From Bacteroidota bacterium (GTDB lineage: Bacteria; Bacteroidota; Bacteroidia; Chitinophagales; Chitinophagaceae): a DNA stretch of 64,000 bases. Below, in pieces: positions 54,158 through 63,924 of this stretch. Position numbers and translations under genes: made by a program. Numbering within the stretch: the stretch's first letter is position 1; each line of letters starts with the position of its first letter. The notes below the pieces were generated by a model, which did not search any database, was not told the DNA's origin, and was given only the letters and a program-made list of their open reading frames with translations. The DNA lies in the NCBI GenBank assembly GCA_030706605.1, contig JAUZOE010000016.1, forward strand, positions 1 through 64,000, in the 5' to 3' direction.

Positions 54158-54421
54158 TTATTTAGGAAGTTCTGTTTCCTTTACGGCTTCACGCTGTTCA
54201 GGTGCGGGAGTTTTGTCTTTCTCTCTCATGCCTGCATCCAGTTCGTTTTTTACATTTTCTTTGGCATCGTTGAATTCTCTTACTCCTCGGCCAATTCCAC
54301 GCATAAGATCAGGAATTTTTTTACCTCCAAAAAATAAAAGTACTACCAATAGAATTAACACCCATTCTGAGCCTCCGGGCATTGTTAAAAGAAATTCCGG
54401 TTTAAATAATAGAAATGTCAT
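54158..54421 (-). CDS. tatA: Sec-independent protein translocase TatA/TatE family
   Basis: An 87-residue single-span membrane protein: short N-terminus, transmembrane helix ([14 protein letters not shown]), hinge [21 protein letters not shown] amphipathic helix, and a charged tail with PAPEQREAV. This is TatA/TatE, which oligomerises with TatC to export folded proteins. A TTG eight codons upstream overlaps the -7 box, so I set the start at the ATG at 54421. No tatC is present here. It is upstream of gatA by 86 bases. Confidence 0.92.
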   Translation of the reverse strand: MTFLLFKPEFLLTMPGGSEWVLILLVVLLFFGGKKIPDLMRGIGRGVREFNDAKENVKNELDAGMREKDKTPAPEQREAVKETELPK

Positions 54422-54439
54422 AGTGTTTATATTAGTTGA

Positions 54440-54447
54440 CAAAGATA
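54440..54447 (-). promoter_or_regulatory. -7 box TATCTTTG for tatA
   Basis: Minus-strand TATCTTTG is a full match, ending 18 bases before the ATG at 54421. The -33 position has no TTG. Confidence 0.45.
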
Positions 54448-54511
54448 CATTAATAATAATTAGGCTAACCTATACAATGTAATTTTAAACATGTTTAACA
54501 AGCAGTGGAGA

Positions 54512-54631
54512 TTATTTAATATATCGTCCGCATTTTGCCTTTCCATGAGCTGCTTCATAGGGAGTAATTCCCTTGGCACAAGAGAATAGAATCAATGATA
54601 ATACGAATGCGATTAGATAAATTTTCTTCAT
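54512..54631 (-). CDS. Small conserved-looking lipoprotein (39 aa)
   Basis: ATG at 54631 opens 39 codons. The first 17 residues (KKIYLIAFVLSLILFS) form a signal ending in a lipobox with Cys18 (LFSC). The mature part is very short: AKGITPYEAAHGKAKCGRYIK, with a second Cys near the end. The length and ending resemble tiny lipoproteins seen in other Bacteroidota, though I cannot confirm this without a search. It sits between tatA and rplS on the same strand, separated from rplS by a terminator. Probably real, function unknown. Confidence 0.6.
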   Translation of the reverse strand: MKKIYLIAFVLSLILFSCAKGITPYEAAHGKAKCGRYIK

Positions 54632-54706
54632 TTCAGTAAAAATAGGTTAGGTACATTTATCTTATTAAAGATATCAGCGTTTTATGCGGGTACAATTATA
54701 TAAAAT

Positions 54707-54742
54707 AAAAAACCGGAAAGCAAGCACTTCCCGGTTTTTTTT
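54707..54742. terminator. Rho-independent terminator after rplS
   Basis: AACCGGAAAG and the matching CTTCCCGGTT give a G/C-rich hairpin flanked by an A run and a T run, so it can act in both directions. On the minus strand it lies about 18 bases after the rplS stop. Confidence 0.85.
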
Positions 54743-54759
54743 TATTAATATTTTATATT

Positions 54760-55110
54760 TTATTTCATTCTTTTTTCTTTAATACGGGCACTTTTTCCGC
54801 TTCTTTCACGTAAGAAATACAATTTAGCACGGCGAACTTTACCTACTTTATGTAATTTGATACTTTCAATGTTTGGGGAAAAGAAAGGAAATAAGCGTTC
54901 AACTCCTATGCCATCACTTATCTTACGCACTGTAAAAGTAGCAGTTCCGCCTTCGCCCTGGCGTTTTATCACGTCACCCTTAAAACTCTGGATACGTTCT
55001 TTATTACCTTCCTGTATTTTATAATTAACAGTAATATTATCACCCGCCTTAAACTTCGGGAATTCATTTTTTGTAGTCAATTGTTCGTGTACAAAAGCAA
55101 TTGCATTCAT
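54760..55110 (-). CDS. rplS: 50S ribosomal protein L19
   Basis: A 116-residue ribosomal protein at the 30S-50S interface. [33 protein letters not shown], the central [20 protein letters not shown] and the basic [18 protein letters not shown] are the L19 pattern. I placed the start at the ATG before [10 protein letters not shown] (55110); an upstream TTG would add an untypical twelve residues. A TACCTTCG box at 55133-55140, one base from consensus, lies upstream with a TTTG 22 bases further. The usual rpsP-trmD-rplS neighbours are absent. Confidence 0.95.
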   Translation of the reverse strand: MNAIAFVHEQLTTKNEFPKFKAGDNITVNYKIQEGNKERIQSFKGDVIKRQGEGGTATFTVRKISDGIGVERLFPFFSPNIESIKLHKVGKVRRAKLYFLRERSGKSARIKEKRMK

Positions 55111-55239
55111 GGCTTTTTTTAATTTAGGAGTGCGAAGGTAAGGCAATTTTGATAAATTGTTACAAAGTTTAATTGATTTTTTATTCCAATAGTCAGCAGG
55201 TGCAACAATTCCTAATATGTCTATTTTATAAGCAGCTTT

Positions 55240-56802
55240 TTATCTGGCTACATTGATAGCTCTTTTCTCCCTTATTACAGTTACTTTAATTTGACCAGGA
55301 TAGGTCATTTCTGTTTGTATTTTTTGGGCTATTTCAAAACTTAATTTATCACTATCTCCATCACTCACTTTCTCTGCTTCCACTATCACGCGTAACTCCC
55401 GGCCAGCTTGTATAGCATAGGCTTTTTCCACGCCCTGGTAGGCAAGGGCAAGATTTTCTAAGTCTTTGATGCGTTGCAGGTATTGCTGCATGATTTCGCG
55501 CCTTGCTCCAGGCCTTGCACCACTCATAGAATCGCACGCCTGCACCACAGGAGATATCACATATTGCATTTCTACTTCATCATGATGAGCGCCTATAGCA
55601 TTGCATACTGCCGGATTCTCACCATATTTTTCTGCCAGTTTCATTCCTAAAAGGGCATGGCTCAATTCAGTTTCTTCATCAGGAACTTTACCTATATCGT
55701 GTAATAAACCGGCGCGTTTAGCGAGTTTCGCATTCATGCCCAATTCAGCAGCCATAATACCACATAGATTGGCTACTTCGCGGCTATGCATTAATAAGTT
55801 TTGACCATAAGAAGAACGAAAACGCATTTTGCCTACAATCCTGACCAATTCTTTATGAAGTCCGTGAATCCCCAATTCAATTATGGTACGTTCTCCTATT
55901 TCCATGATCTGTTCTTCAATCTGCTTACGGGTCTTTTCTACAACTTCTTCAATGCGGGCAGGATGTATCCGGCCATCTGTTACTAATCTTTGCAATGATA
56001 GTCGTGCAATTTCACGGCGTAATGGATCAAATGAAGAAAGTATAATCGCTTCCGGAGTGTCATCAACTATAAGATCTACTCCCGTAGCGGCTTCAATAGC
56101 CCTGATATTTCTTCCTTCACGGCCAATGATTGAACCTTTTATTTCATCACTTTCAAGATTGAAAACAGTAATTGAGTTTTCTATGGCTTGTTCAGCAGCA
56201 GTTCGTTGTATGGTCTGGATAATTATTTTTCGGGCTTCTTTATTAGCGCGGAGTTTGGCATCATCAATTATTTCCTGTTGAATGATAAGCGCCTGGGAAT
56301 TTGCTTCATTTTTCAGGGTTTCCAATAATTGCGTTTTGGCTTCATCTGCAGACAAACCGGCCACTTTTTCAAGCCTTTTGATGTGTTCTTCCTGGTGTTT
56401 TTCCAGTTCGGTTCGCTTAATATTCACCACTTCAATTTGGCGGTTGAGGTTTTCCTTTATTAGCTCATTTTCTTTGATAATGCGCTCAATATTCTGATCT
56501 TTCTGGTTTATGGATTGCTCTTTCTGTTTGATCCTGTTTTCAGCTTCACTGATTTTTTGGTTGCGCTGAAAAACTTCTTTATCATGCTCAGACTTTAGCT
56601 GTACAAACCTTTCTTTGGCTTCAAGCTGCTTCTCTTTTTTAAGCGTTTCAGCTTGAATTTGTGCGTCAGAAATTAATTTTTTAGCTTGTTGCTCTGCAGT
56701 CTCTAATAAATGTTTTGTGTTTTTTGCGAAAATTATTTTACCCAGTACGATGCCGGCTATTAAAGCTACAGCACCAATTATTATCGGGAGAAGTTGTTCC
56801 AT
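55240..56802 (-). CDS. rny: Ribonuclease Y
   Basis: A 520-residue membrane-anchored endoribonuclease that starts mRNA decay. An N-terminal transmembrane helix (about residues 4-24) is followed by a long coiled coil (to about 200), a KH domain with [19 protein letters not shown], and an HD domain with the metal motif LLHDIGKV. Length matches family members (about 520). ATG at 56802. Upstream on the same strand a TACCTTCG box lies about 90 bases from the start. Confidence 0.95.
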   Translation of the reverse strand: MEQLLPIIIGAVALIAGIVLGKIIFAKNTKHLLETAEQQAKKLISDAQIQAETLKKEKQLEAKERFVQLKSEHDKEVFQRNQKISEAENRIKQKEQSINQKDQNIERIIKENELIKENLNRQIEVVNIKRTELEKHQEEHIKRLEKVAGLSADEAKTQLLETLKNEANSQALIIQQEIIDDAKLRANKEARKIIIQTIQRTAAEQAIENSITVFNLESDEIKGSIIGREGRNIRAIEAATGVDLIVDDTPEAIILSSFDPLRREIARLSLQRLVTDGRIHPARIEEVVEKTRKQIEEQIMEIGERTIIELGIHGLHKELVRIVGKMRFRSSYGQNLLMHSREVANLCGIMAAELGMNAKLAKRAGLLHDIGKVPDEETELSHALLGMKLAEKYGENPAVCNAIGAHHDEVEMQYVISPVVQACDSMSGARPGARREIMQQYLQRIKDLENLALAYQGVEKAYAIQAGRELRVIVEAEKVSDGDSDKLSFEIAQKIQTEMTYPGQIKVTVIREKRAINVAR

Positions 56803-57136
56803 CGTTTTTTAATGATTTAATTCGGTTCATAATCTATATTCCTCCTTTATTTTACAAATTCCTTTGAAAAATACGAATAGACGAAGGTAATAAAATTGTA
56901 TGGAAATGAACAGTTTAGAAAGATATTAGTATTCTGTGTAGAAACAAGGATCAATTCGTTTAAAAAGAAGTAGACTATCTATTATTTTTATATTATTATT
57001 TTAAACAATGAGTTGAGTTTTACTTTGTACACCAAAATTGAAATTTGCAGGTTGTTTTAATCGCAGAAACTTAATCCTTTAAAGGGGTATGTATAAATTA
57101 AAATTCAATTTTGAAATCATATCATAACTTTATGGA
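56803..57136. other. 334-base spacer between divergent rny and the transglutaminase-like gene
   Basis: This spacer should hold two divergent promoters. On the minus strand a TACCTTCG lies near 56893-56900, one base off consensus. On the plus strand TAACTTTA (57125-57132) is the nearest -7-like box to the 57137 start. I see no hairpin, repeat or further coding frame of note. Confidence 0.45.
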
Positions 57137-58264
57137 ATGAGGTTTTTAATTATTTCTTTGTGGTTTGTTTTTTATACTCCTTTTATCATTGCACAGGATA
57201 AAAATGATTACAGGAGCATTGATCAATATGCTTTGGATATTCCTAAAGAACAGGCGAACACTACATTAGGAATTGCTGATTATTTGAACCAACATTTTGA
57301 TACAGACAGTAAAAAAGTACGTGCTGCCTATGTATGGGTAATTGCTAATATAAAATATGATAAAGACAGTATTTATCGTGTCATTCTGGATGAAGATCGT
57401 GATGAGCAAATAAGTTATTCTCTCAAAAGGAGAAAAGGCATTTGTGAAAATTTCGCTGCTATCTTTAGTGACATTTGTAATAAAAGTGGCATGAAATCTT
57501 TTGTGGTAGAAGGATATACCAAAGAGGGTGGAACAATTGACAAAGCCGGCCATGCCTGGAGTGCTGTACTGGTTAATAATAACTGGCTTTTATTTGACCC
57601 TGCCTGGGATGAAGGAGGCATAAAAGGAAGCATGTTCGCCATCCCCATAAAAACCAACTATTTTGAGGTATCTCCCTTAGATTTTATTAAGACACACTTG
57701 CCCATAGATCCTCTCTTCCAGTTTTTAAGTGATCCTTTTTCTTTTAAAGAATTTTTAAAAGGGCATAAAATTATAAATAATAATGCTCCTTATTTTAATT
57801 ATGCTGACTCAATAATAGCGTATGAAAAATCGGATACTCTAACGCGATATGCAAATACTTTATCAAGGATTGAAAGTTATGGTTGGCCTGCCCACATGGT
57901 GACTACAAAACTGAAACAAATAAAATTCGAAATAGAAGTCCTATATGAGGATAGAGATATGTTTTATTATAATTCAGCAGTGGCAGATTATAATTCGGCA
58001 ATAGATACTTACAATAATTTTCTCAGGTATCGTAATAATCAATTCCAGCCCGAAAAAAAACAGGATGATGTAATCGGCATGTTTAATTATATAAGAAGAA
58101 ATGTGGCTGCAGCTATGATAAAATTAGATGAGGTAAGCCATTCAAAAGCAACACTGGTTTTGGATACGGGTGATATACAAAAAAAAATAGATGACCTTGC
58201 TGCTAATGTAAAACTACAGGAAGCCTTTTTTAAAAACTACATGGTTTCCTCAAGAGAAAATTGA
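57137..58264 (+). CDS. Exported transglutaminase-like protein
   Basis: A 375-residue protein with a signal peptide (about residues 1-19). The transglutaminase-like domain (about 55-165) has the catalytic Cys in RKGICENFAAIF, His in KAGHAWSAVLV and Asp in LLFDPAWDEGG. Such domains act as peptidases or cross-linking-type enzymes; those in exported bacterial proteins are mostly uncharacterised. The C-terminal half (to residue 375) is helical with no named motif. Stand-alone gene. Confidence 0.88.
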   Translation: MRFLIISLWFVFYTPFIIAQDKNDYRSIDQYALDIPKEQANTTLGIADYLNQHFDTDSKKVRAAYVWVIANIKYDKDSIYRVILDEDRDEQISYSLKRRKGICENFAAIFSDICNKSGMKSFVVEGYTKEGGTIDKAGHAWSAVLVNNNWLLFDPAWDEGGIKGSMFAIPIKTNYFEVSPLDFIKTHLPIDPLFQFLSDPFSFKEFLKGHKIINNNAPYFNYADSIIAYEKSDTLTRYANTLSRIESYGWPAHMVTTKLKQIKFEIEVLYEDRDMFYYNSAVADYNSAIDTYNNFLRYRNNQFQPEKKQDDVIGMFNYIRRNVAAAMIKLDEVSHSKATLVLDTGDIQKKIDDLAANVKLQEAFFKNYMVSSREN

Positions 58265-58324
58265 ATGTGAGGTTGCTTAAATAATGATATTGTCAATTTC
58301 ACCCGGCCTCAATTTTTTACTTTG

Positions 58325-58332
58325 TAATTTTG
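58325..58332 (+). promoter_or_regulatory. -7 box TAATTTTG for the alcohol dehydrogenase
   Basis: TAATTTTG matches TAnnTTTG and ends 17 bases before the ATG at 58350. No good -33 TTG is in range. Confidence 0.4.
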
Positions 58333-58349
58333 TAAAAAATAAAAAAATT

Positions 58350-59393
58350 ATGAGTAAAACAAAAGCATATGCTGCACAAACTGCGGCAACACCCTTAGAA
58401 GAATGGAGTTTAGAAAGAAGAGCACCCAAGCCTCATGATGTACAGATAGAAATTTTATACTGTGGGGTTTGTCATAGTGATTTACATACTGCCCGTAATG
58501 AATGGGGGAATACAATATTTCCTGTGGTTCCAGGCCATGAGATTGTTGGCCGCGTTACCGCAGTTGGTGATCATGTCTCAAAGTTTAAAGTAGGCCAGTT
58601 AGCCGGCATCGGTTGTCTTGTGGATAGTTGCAGGGAGTGTGATAATTGCAAAGAAGGACTTGAGCAATATTGCAGTAATGGAATGGTAGGTACCTACAAC
58701 GGACAGGAAAAAGATGGCAGTGGAATTACTTATGGAGGTTATAGTAAGCAAATAGTAGCTCATGAAGATTTTGTATTGCATATTACAGACAAGCAGCCGC
58801 TTGAAGGCATAGCGCCATTGCTTTGTGCTGGTATCACTACTTATTCACCGCTAAAGCATTGGAAAGTAGGTAAAGGGGATAAAGTAGGTGTTTTAGGTTT
58901 GGGAGGCTTGGGCCATATGGGCGTAAAGCTGGCTGCTTCAATGGGAGCAGAGGTTACCATGCTGAGCCATTCACCTTCCAAGGAAGCAGATGCAAAGAAG
59001 TTGGGTGCCCACAAATTTGTGCTGACAAGTGATAAAGGCCAAACAAAACCAGTTAAGGGTTATTTTGATTTTATTTTAAATACAGTATCTGCCGATCATG
59101 ATTACAATTTTTATCTTAGGATGTTGAGTACAAATGGTGTGATGGTTTGTGTGGGTGCTCCGCCTACGCCGGCAAAAATTCCTGCCTTCAATTTAATCGG
59201 TGGAAGAAAAAGTATAGCTGGTTCGAATATTGGGGGGTTGCCTGAAACTCAGGAAATGTTGGACTATTGCGCTGAGCATAATATTGTAAGCGATGTGGAG
59301 GTAATTAAAATGAGTGAAATTAATGAAGCTTACGAACGCATGTTGAAAGGTGATGTGAAATATCGGTTTGTAATTGATATGTCAACTTTATAA
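58350..59393 (+). CDS. Zinc-dependent NAD(P) alcohol dehydrogenase (cinnamyl/YahK-like)
   Basis: A 347-residue medium-chain dehydrogenase. The catalytic zinc site has CGVCHSDLH and GHEIVGRV; the structural zinc loop has CRECDNCKEGLEQYC; the cofactor fold shows GLGGLGHMGVKLA and the LGAHKFVLTSDK motif typical of YahK/CAD-type NADP enzymes acting on aldehydes. The start is the ATG before SKTKAYAAQ; an upstream frame adds an untypical 22 residues. A terminator follows the gene. Substrate is unknown. Confidence 0.92.
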   Translation: MSKTKAYAAQTAATPLEEWSLERRAPKPHDVQIEILYCGVCHSDLHTARNEWGNTIFPVVPGHEIVGRVTAVGDHVSKFKVGQLAGIGCLVDSCRECDNCKEGLEQYCSNGMVGTYNGQEKDGSGITYGGYSKQIVAHEDFVLHITDKQPLEGIAPLLCAGITTYSPLKHWKVGKGDKVGVLGLGGLGHMGVKLAASMGAEVTMLSHSPSKEADAKKLGAHKFVLTSDKGQTKPVKGYFDFILNTVSADHDYNFYLRMLSTNGVMVCVGAPPTPAKIPAFNLIGGRKSIAGSNIGGLPETQEMLDYCAEHNIVSDVEVIKMSEINEAYERMLKGDVKYRFVIDMSTL

Positions 59394-59421
59394 TTCTTTT
59401 ATCCGATACCAATGCTTGTGA

Positions 59422-59469
59422 ATAGTTGGGGAATTGCTAATAATTAGGGGTATTTCCCAACTATTTTTA
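59422..59469 (+). terminator. Rho-independent terminator after the alcohol dehydrogenase
   Basis: ATAGTTGGG (59422-59430) and CCCAACTAT (59456-59464) are perfect complements, with a further AAT/ATT pair inside, followed by TTTTTAT. Confidence 0.8.
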
Positions 59470-59536
59470 TATATTAAAAATTTCATTTTTCGAATGAAAG
59501 TTCCTGGAAAAAATAAACTAAATTCTGCAATCGAAA

Positions 59537-60229
59537 ATGCCAACCTTTGCTGAAAAAATAATTGCTTTTAATCAAAGTGTTGCTTTTAATGGAAAGCTGC
59601 CCAAAGGTATCAGCATAATGAACCCTTTTAAGGAAAATGCGGAAGCGTTGTTGATTTCATCTCAGTTTTATAAAAAATATTACAAGGACAATTATAAGCG
59701 GCATCTCATTTTGGGCATTAATCCCGGAAGGTTTGGCGCAGGTGTTACCGGTATCCCATTTACAGATACCAAGCGCTTATTCACTGAATGCGAAATGCAA
59801 TTTCCAGGCAAAGAAACGCATGAGCCATCATCGGTTTTTGTCTATGAAGTAATTGATGCTTATGGCGGCGCCAGGGAATTTTATAAGAAATTTTATATTC
59901 AATCCGTTTGCCCGCTTGGGTTTACAGCTACCAATGATAAAGGCAGGGAGGTAAACTTTAATTATTATGATAGTAAAGAACTTACTGAAGCGGTGTACGA
60001 TTTTATGATTGAAAATATACGCAAACAAATCAGTTTTGGGATCAATACTGATGTTTGTTTTTGTTTTGGGACGGGGAAAAATGAAGAATTCCTTAGAAAA
60101 ATAAATGAAGAATATAATTTTTTTAAAAATATTATTGCGCTTGAACATCCCCGTTATATCATGCAATACAAAGCAAAACTAAAACCATTTTATATTAAAA
60201 AATATTTGACGGCATTTAAAGAATGTTAA
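59537..60229 (+). CDS. SMUG2-like uracil-DNA glycosylase (DUF4918)
   Basis: A 230-residue protein of the uracil-DNA glycosylase superfamily. The catalytic-water/uracil loop appears as LGINPGRFGAGVTGIPFTDT (about residues 57-76), and the substrate-binding HPRYIMQYK sits near residue 208. This matches the SMUG2 / DUF4918 group. It would remove uracil from DNA. The family is fairly clear, the exact lesion range is inference. It has no neighbour in the same operon. Confidence 0.85.
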   Translation: MPTFAEKIIAFNQSVAFNGKLPKGISIMNPFKENAEALLISSQFYKKYYKDNYKRHLILGINPGRFGAGVTGIPFTDTKRLFTECEMQFPGKETHEPSSVFVYEVIDAYGGAREFYKKFYIQSVCPLGFTATNDKGREVNFNYYDSKELTEAVYDFMIENIRKQISFGINTDVCFCFGTGKNEEFLRKINEEYNFFKNIIALEHPRYIMQYKAKLKPFYIKKYLTAFKEC

Positions 60230-60338
60230 AGACATTTTTTAAAAGAGGAATTATTAAAATAAAATCCTGTTACCCCTTCTGGCAATTATAAACTGTTAAC
60301 TTATCGTCATTATTATTAGCAGGAAGACTACAATTTTG

Positions 60339-60346
60339 TAACTTTG
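60339..60346 (+). promoter_or_regulatory. -7 box TAACTTTG for secA
   Basis: TAACTTTG matches TAnnTTTG. It lies 88 bases before the secA ATG and 18 bases before a short leader reading frame. The -33 element is weak (TTA in place of TTG). Confidence 0.5.
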
Positions 60347-60364
60347 CAACCTGTCATTTTGACT

Positions 60365-60469
60365 ATGAAAAATTTCTGCATCAAATTTGACACAGTAATC
60401 GTTTCGACAATCATTTATTTAATCAGAACTATATATGGCAGGGATTCTCTCAATGTTATTCGGCGGTAA
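60365..60469 (+). CDS. Possible 34-residue leader peptide overlapping the secA start
   Basis: ATG at 60365 opens 34 codons that run past the secA ATG (60435) in another frame, ending at TAA 60467-60469. The product starts KNFCIKFD, has a hydrophobic core [11 protein letters not shown] and a basic end (NVIRR). The shape (basic start, hydrophobic middle, charged tail) resembles secretion-monitor leaders, but no arrest motif can be claimed. It may also be chance. Confidence 0.3.
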   Translation: MKNFCIKFDTVIVSTIIYLIRTIYGRDSLNVIRR

Positions 60470-63400
60470 TAAAAGTGAAAAAGATGTAAAGGTAATCAGA
60501 CCTTATGTAGCCAAAATAAATGCATTTTTCGACGAATACCAGTCTATTTCAAATGATGAGTTACGTGGGAAAACAGACATTTTCCGTCAGCGTATTAATG
60601 CCCATCTTAAAGATATTGATACGGAAATAGAGTCTCAAAAATTAGAAGCTGACAAATTGGATTCTGCCGATATTTCCGGTCGCGATGCCATTTACCAACA
60701 TATAGATGCCTTACGTAAAGACCGTGATAAGAACCTGGAAGTAATTCTTCTCGATATTTTGCCCGAAGCTTTTGCTGTGGTAAAAGAAACTGCCCGGCGT
60801 TTTAAAGAGAATGCCGAACTGGAATCTACAGCTACTGAGTTGGATAAAACTTTTAGCCTTACCAAAAAATATATCAGGATTGAGGGTGATAAAGTTATTT
60901 ATAAAAATAAGTGGACTGCCGGTGGTACGGAAATAACGTGGAATATGGTACATTATGATGTACAGTTAATTGGTGGTATTGTGTTGCACCAGGGTAAGAT
61001 TGCTGAAATGGCAACAGGTGAAGGAAAAACGCTGGTATCTACATTACCTGCTTATCTTAATGCACTGGCTGGACATGGTGTGCATATTGTTACAGTGAAT
61101 GATTACCTCGCCCGTCGTGATAGCGAATGGAACGGAACTTTATTTGAATGGCTGGGGCTTACGGTCGATTGTATTGACAAACATCAACCCAATAGTGAAG
61201 AAAGAAGGAAAGCTTATGGTAGTGATATTATTTATGGCACCAATAACGAATTTGGTTTTGATTATCTCCGTGATAATATGGTTCATTCTCCCGATGAAAT
61301 GGTTCAGGGAAAACACCACTTTGCCATGGTGGATGAAGTAGATAGCGTTTTGATTGATGATGCCAGAACTCCATTGATCATTTCCGGGCCTATACCACGC
61401 GGCGACCAGCAGGAATTTGACCAGCTAAAACCCCGTGTTGAACAAATACTGGAAGTACAAAGAAAAGTAACCAATAATTTTTTAATCGAAGCAAAGAAAA
61501 AAATTGCTGAAGGAAATGATGATCCTAAAGATGGCGGATTATCATTGTTTAGGGCACATCGTGGGTTACCCAAAAATAATGCACTTATAAAATATTTAAG
61601 CGAACCGGGGATGAAGGTAAAACTTCAGAAAACTGAAAACTATTACCTCGCCGACCAGCAAAAGAATATGCATATTGTGGATGATGAACTTTATTTTGTA
61701 ATTGATGAAAAAAATAACCAGGTACAGCTTACCGATAAAGGGATTGCTTTAATTACGAAATCAGGGGAAGATCCGGAATTTTTTATCATGCCTGATATCG
61801 GAGTAAAGCTTGCTGAAATTGAAAAGAGTAATATTCTTCCTGAGGAAAAATTGCAGCAAAAAGAAGTTTTATTAAATGACTATTCCATAAAGGCTGAAAG
61901 AATTCATACCATTCAGCAATTATTAAAAGCATATACTCTTTTTGAAAATGATGTGGAATATGTAGTAATAGATGGACAGGTAAAAATTGTGGATGAACAA
62001 ACAGGTCGTATTATGGAAGGCCGCCGTTATTCTGACGGACTGCACCAGGCTATTGAAGCAAAAGAAAATGTGAAAATAGAAAGCGCTACTCAAACATATG
62101 CCACCATTACTTTACAGAATTATTTCAGGATGTATCATAAGCTGGCGGGTATGACTGGTACTGCTGAAACAGAAGCTGCAGAATTTTGGGACATTTATAA
62201 ACTGGATGTGGTTTCTATCCCTACCAATGTTCCGGTAATAAGAGATGATGTGCAGGATTTGGTATTCAAAACCAAACGTGAGAAATTCAAAGCTGTAATA
62301 GATGAAGTAGAAAAGATGAGTGCTGAAGGAAGACCCATACTGGTAGGTACTACTTCTGTTGAAGTAAGTGAATTGCTGAGCAGGATGATGAAGCAAAAAG
62401 GGATTGCTCATAATGTATTGAATGCAAAACAGCACGCTAAAGAAGCACAGGTAGTAGCAGAGGCTGGTTTGGCAGGAGCTGTTACCATTGCTACTAACAT
62501 GGCGGGGCGTGGTACTGATATTAAGCTTGGTCCTGGTGTGGTAGAAGCTGGTGGCTTAGCAATATTGGGTACGGAAAGACATGAAAGTCGTCGTGTGGAC
62601 AGGCAGTTGCGCGGACGTGCAGGAAGGCAGGGCGACCCCGGTTCTTCCAAATTTTTTGTTTCCCTTGAAGACGACCTGATGCGCATGTTTGGGAGCGAAA
62701 GAATTGCTTCTTTAATGGATAGAATGGGGTACAAGGAAGGTGAGGTAATTCAACACAAAATGATTTCGAATAGCATTGAGCGCGCACAAAAGAAAGTGGA
62801 AGAAAATAATTTTGGAATCAGGAAAAGATTACTGGAGTATGATGATGTAATGAATAAGCAGCGTACGGTTATTTACGGAAAACGTAACCATGCATTGTTT
62901 GGGGAAAGACTAGCGTTGGACCTGGATAATGCATTCTACTCAGTGGCTGAAGGCATTATTAATTCTTTTAAAGAAATTGATGATCACGAAGAATTTAAAC
63001 TGGCAGTAATTATGAATTTCGGTGTGGACACTGCCATTACAAAAGATGACTTAGCCAAAGAAGATATTAATGTCCTGGCCAATCGTTTATATTATGAAGC
63101 AAAGGATCATTATAATTATAAGAATGAATTAATGAGCCAGCAGACACTTCCTGTAATAAAAAATATCCGTAAAGACCAGGGGGCTCATATTGTGAATGTG
63201 GCGGTTCCATTCACTGATGGTAAGAAAGCCATGCAGGCAATTGCCAATCTTGATAAAACAATTGAATCTAATGGCGCTGAACTGACTAATGCGTTGGAAC
63301 GAAGTATTACACTGGCGTTGATTGATGATGCCTGGAAAGAGCATTTGCGGGCGATGGACGATTTGAGGCATAGTGTACAAACTGCCGGGTATGAACAAAA

Positions 63401-63767
63401 AGATCCTTTGGTAATTTATAAGATTGAAGCATTTGGAGCTTTTAAGCAAATGGACGATGAGGTGAATAAAGAAATTGTAAGTTTTCTTGCCCATTGCAAC
63501 ATCCCTGCAGAACAAAATCAAAGTACCCGGATCACTGAAGAAAGAAGAAGGAAAACAGATATGAGTAAAATGCGCCAGCGAAAAGAAGAATTTGTGGGTG
63601 CGGGTGCTGGTCCCGAATATCTTTCTCAGGAAAATAATTATATAGATCCTTCAGAAAATGTGAAGCAGGAACCCATAAAAGTGGGTCCTAAAATTGGCAG
63701 AAATGATCCTTGCCCATGTGGCAGTGGTAAAAAATATAAGAATTGCCATGGTAAAACGGAAAGCTAA
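60435..63767 (+). CDS. secA: Protein translocase subunit SecA
   Basis: An 1110-residue ATPase that drives preproteins through SecYEG. Walker A is MATGEGKT (about residues 192-199), the DEAD-type box is [16 protein letters not shown] (about 297-312), and the second helicase half has [12 protein letters not shown] and [15 protein letters not shown]. The C-terminal zinc motif [14 protein letters not shown] (about 1093-1106) is intact. It is about 200 residues longer than E. coli SecA, mostly from extra sequence between residues ~320 and 500, as in other Bacteroidota. ATG at 60435; a short upstream frame overlaps it. Confidence 0.97.
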   Translation: MAGILSMLFGGNKSEKDVKVIRPYVAKINAFFDEYQSISNDELRGKTDIFRQRINAHLKDIDTEIESQKLEADKLDSADISGRDAIYQHIDALRKDRDKNLEVILLDILPEAFAVVKETARRFKENAELESTATELDKTFSLTKKYIRIEGDKVIYKNKWTAGGTEITWNMVHYDVQLIGGIVLHQGKIAEMATGEGKTLVSTLPAYLNALAGHGVHIVTVNDYLARRDSEWNGTLFEWLGLTVDCIDKHQPNSEERRKAYGSDIIYGTNNEFGFDYLRDNMVHSPDEMVQGKHHFAMVDEVDSVLIDDARTPLIISGPIPRGDQQEFDQLKPRVEQILEVQRKVTNNFLIEAKKKIAEGNDDPKDGGLSLFRAHRGLPKNNALIKYLSEPGMKVKLQKTENYYLADQQKNMHIVDDELYFVIDEKNNQVQLTDKGIALITKSGEDPEFFIMPDIGVKLAEIEKSNILPEEKLQQKEVLLNDYSIKAERIHTIQQLLKAYTLFENDVEYVVIDGQVKIVDEQTGRIMEGRRYSDGLHQAIEAKENVKIESATQTYATITLQNYFRMYHKLAGMTGTAETEAAEFWDIYKLDVVSIPTNVPVIRDDVQDLVFKTKREKFKAVIDEVEKMSAEGRPILVGTTSVEVSELLSRMMKQKGIAHNVLNAKQHAKEAQVVAEAGLAGAVTIATNMAGRGTDIKLGPGVVEAGGLAILGTERHESRRVDRQLRGRAGRQGDPGSSKFFVSLEDDLMRMFGSERIASLMDRMGYKEGEVIQHKMISNSIERAQKKVEENNFGIRKRLLEYDDVMNKQRTVIYGKRNHALFGERLALDLDNAFYSVAEGIINSFKEIDDHEEFKLAVIMNFGVDTAITKDDLAKEDINVLANRLYYEAKDHYNYKNELMSQQTLPVIKNIRKDQGAHIVNVAVPFTDGKKAMQAIANLDKTIESNGAELTNALERSITLALIDDAWKEHLRAMDDLRHSVQTAGYEQKDPLVIYKIEAFGAFKQMDDEVNKEIVSFLAHCNIPAEQNQSTRITEERRRKTDMSKMRQRKEEFVGAGAGPEYLSQENNYIDPSENVKQEPIKVGPKIGRNDPCPCGSGKKYKNCHGKTES

Positions 63768-63894
63768 TTAACTGTTGGAGTTTTTTAAATTAATTATGCT
63801 TCTTTTCTTTGTCTTCATAAAATGGGAACACATATAAATTGATGACTTTTTTTTACTCTTAAATGATAAAAAGTATTTTCATACTTTACTAAAA

Positions 63895-63924
63895 AATAAG
63901 TCCTCCTGTAGAAACAGGAGGACT
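63895..63924 (-). terminator. Strong hairpin downstream of secA, probably a terminator for a minus-strand gene
   Basis: AGTCCTCCTGT (63899-63909) and ACAGGAGGACT (63914-63924) form a perfect 11-base stem with loop AGAA. On the minus strand the hairpin is followed by TATTTTTTAG, a classic T run. A gene beyond the right edge, read leftward, would end here. It could also serve secA, though the plus strand has no T run. Confidence 0.7.

Noticed and set aside
60435-63767. Frameshift or fusion explaining the long SecA
   Set aside because: The extra length lies inside an otherwise continuous SecA, and longer SecA is usual in this phylum.
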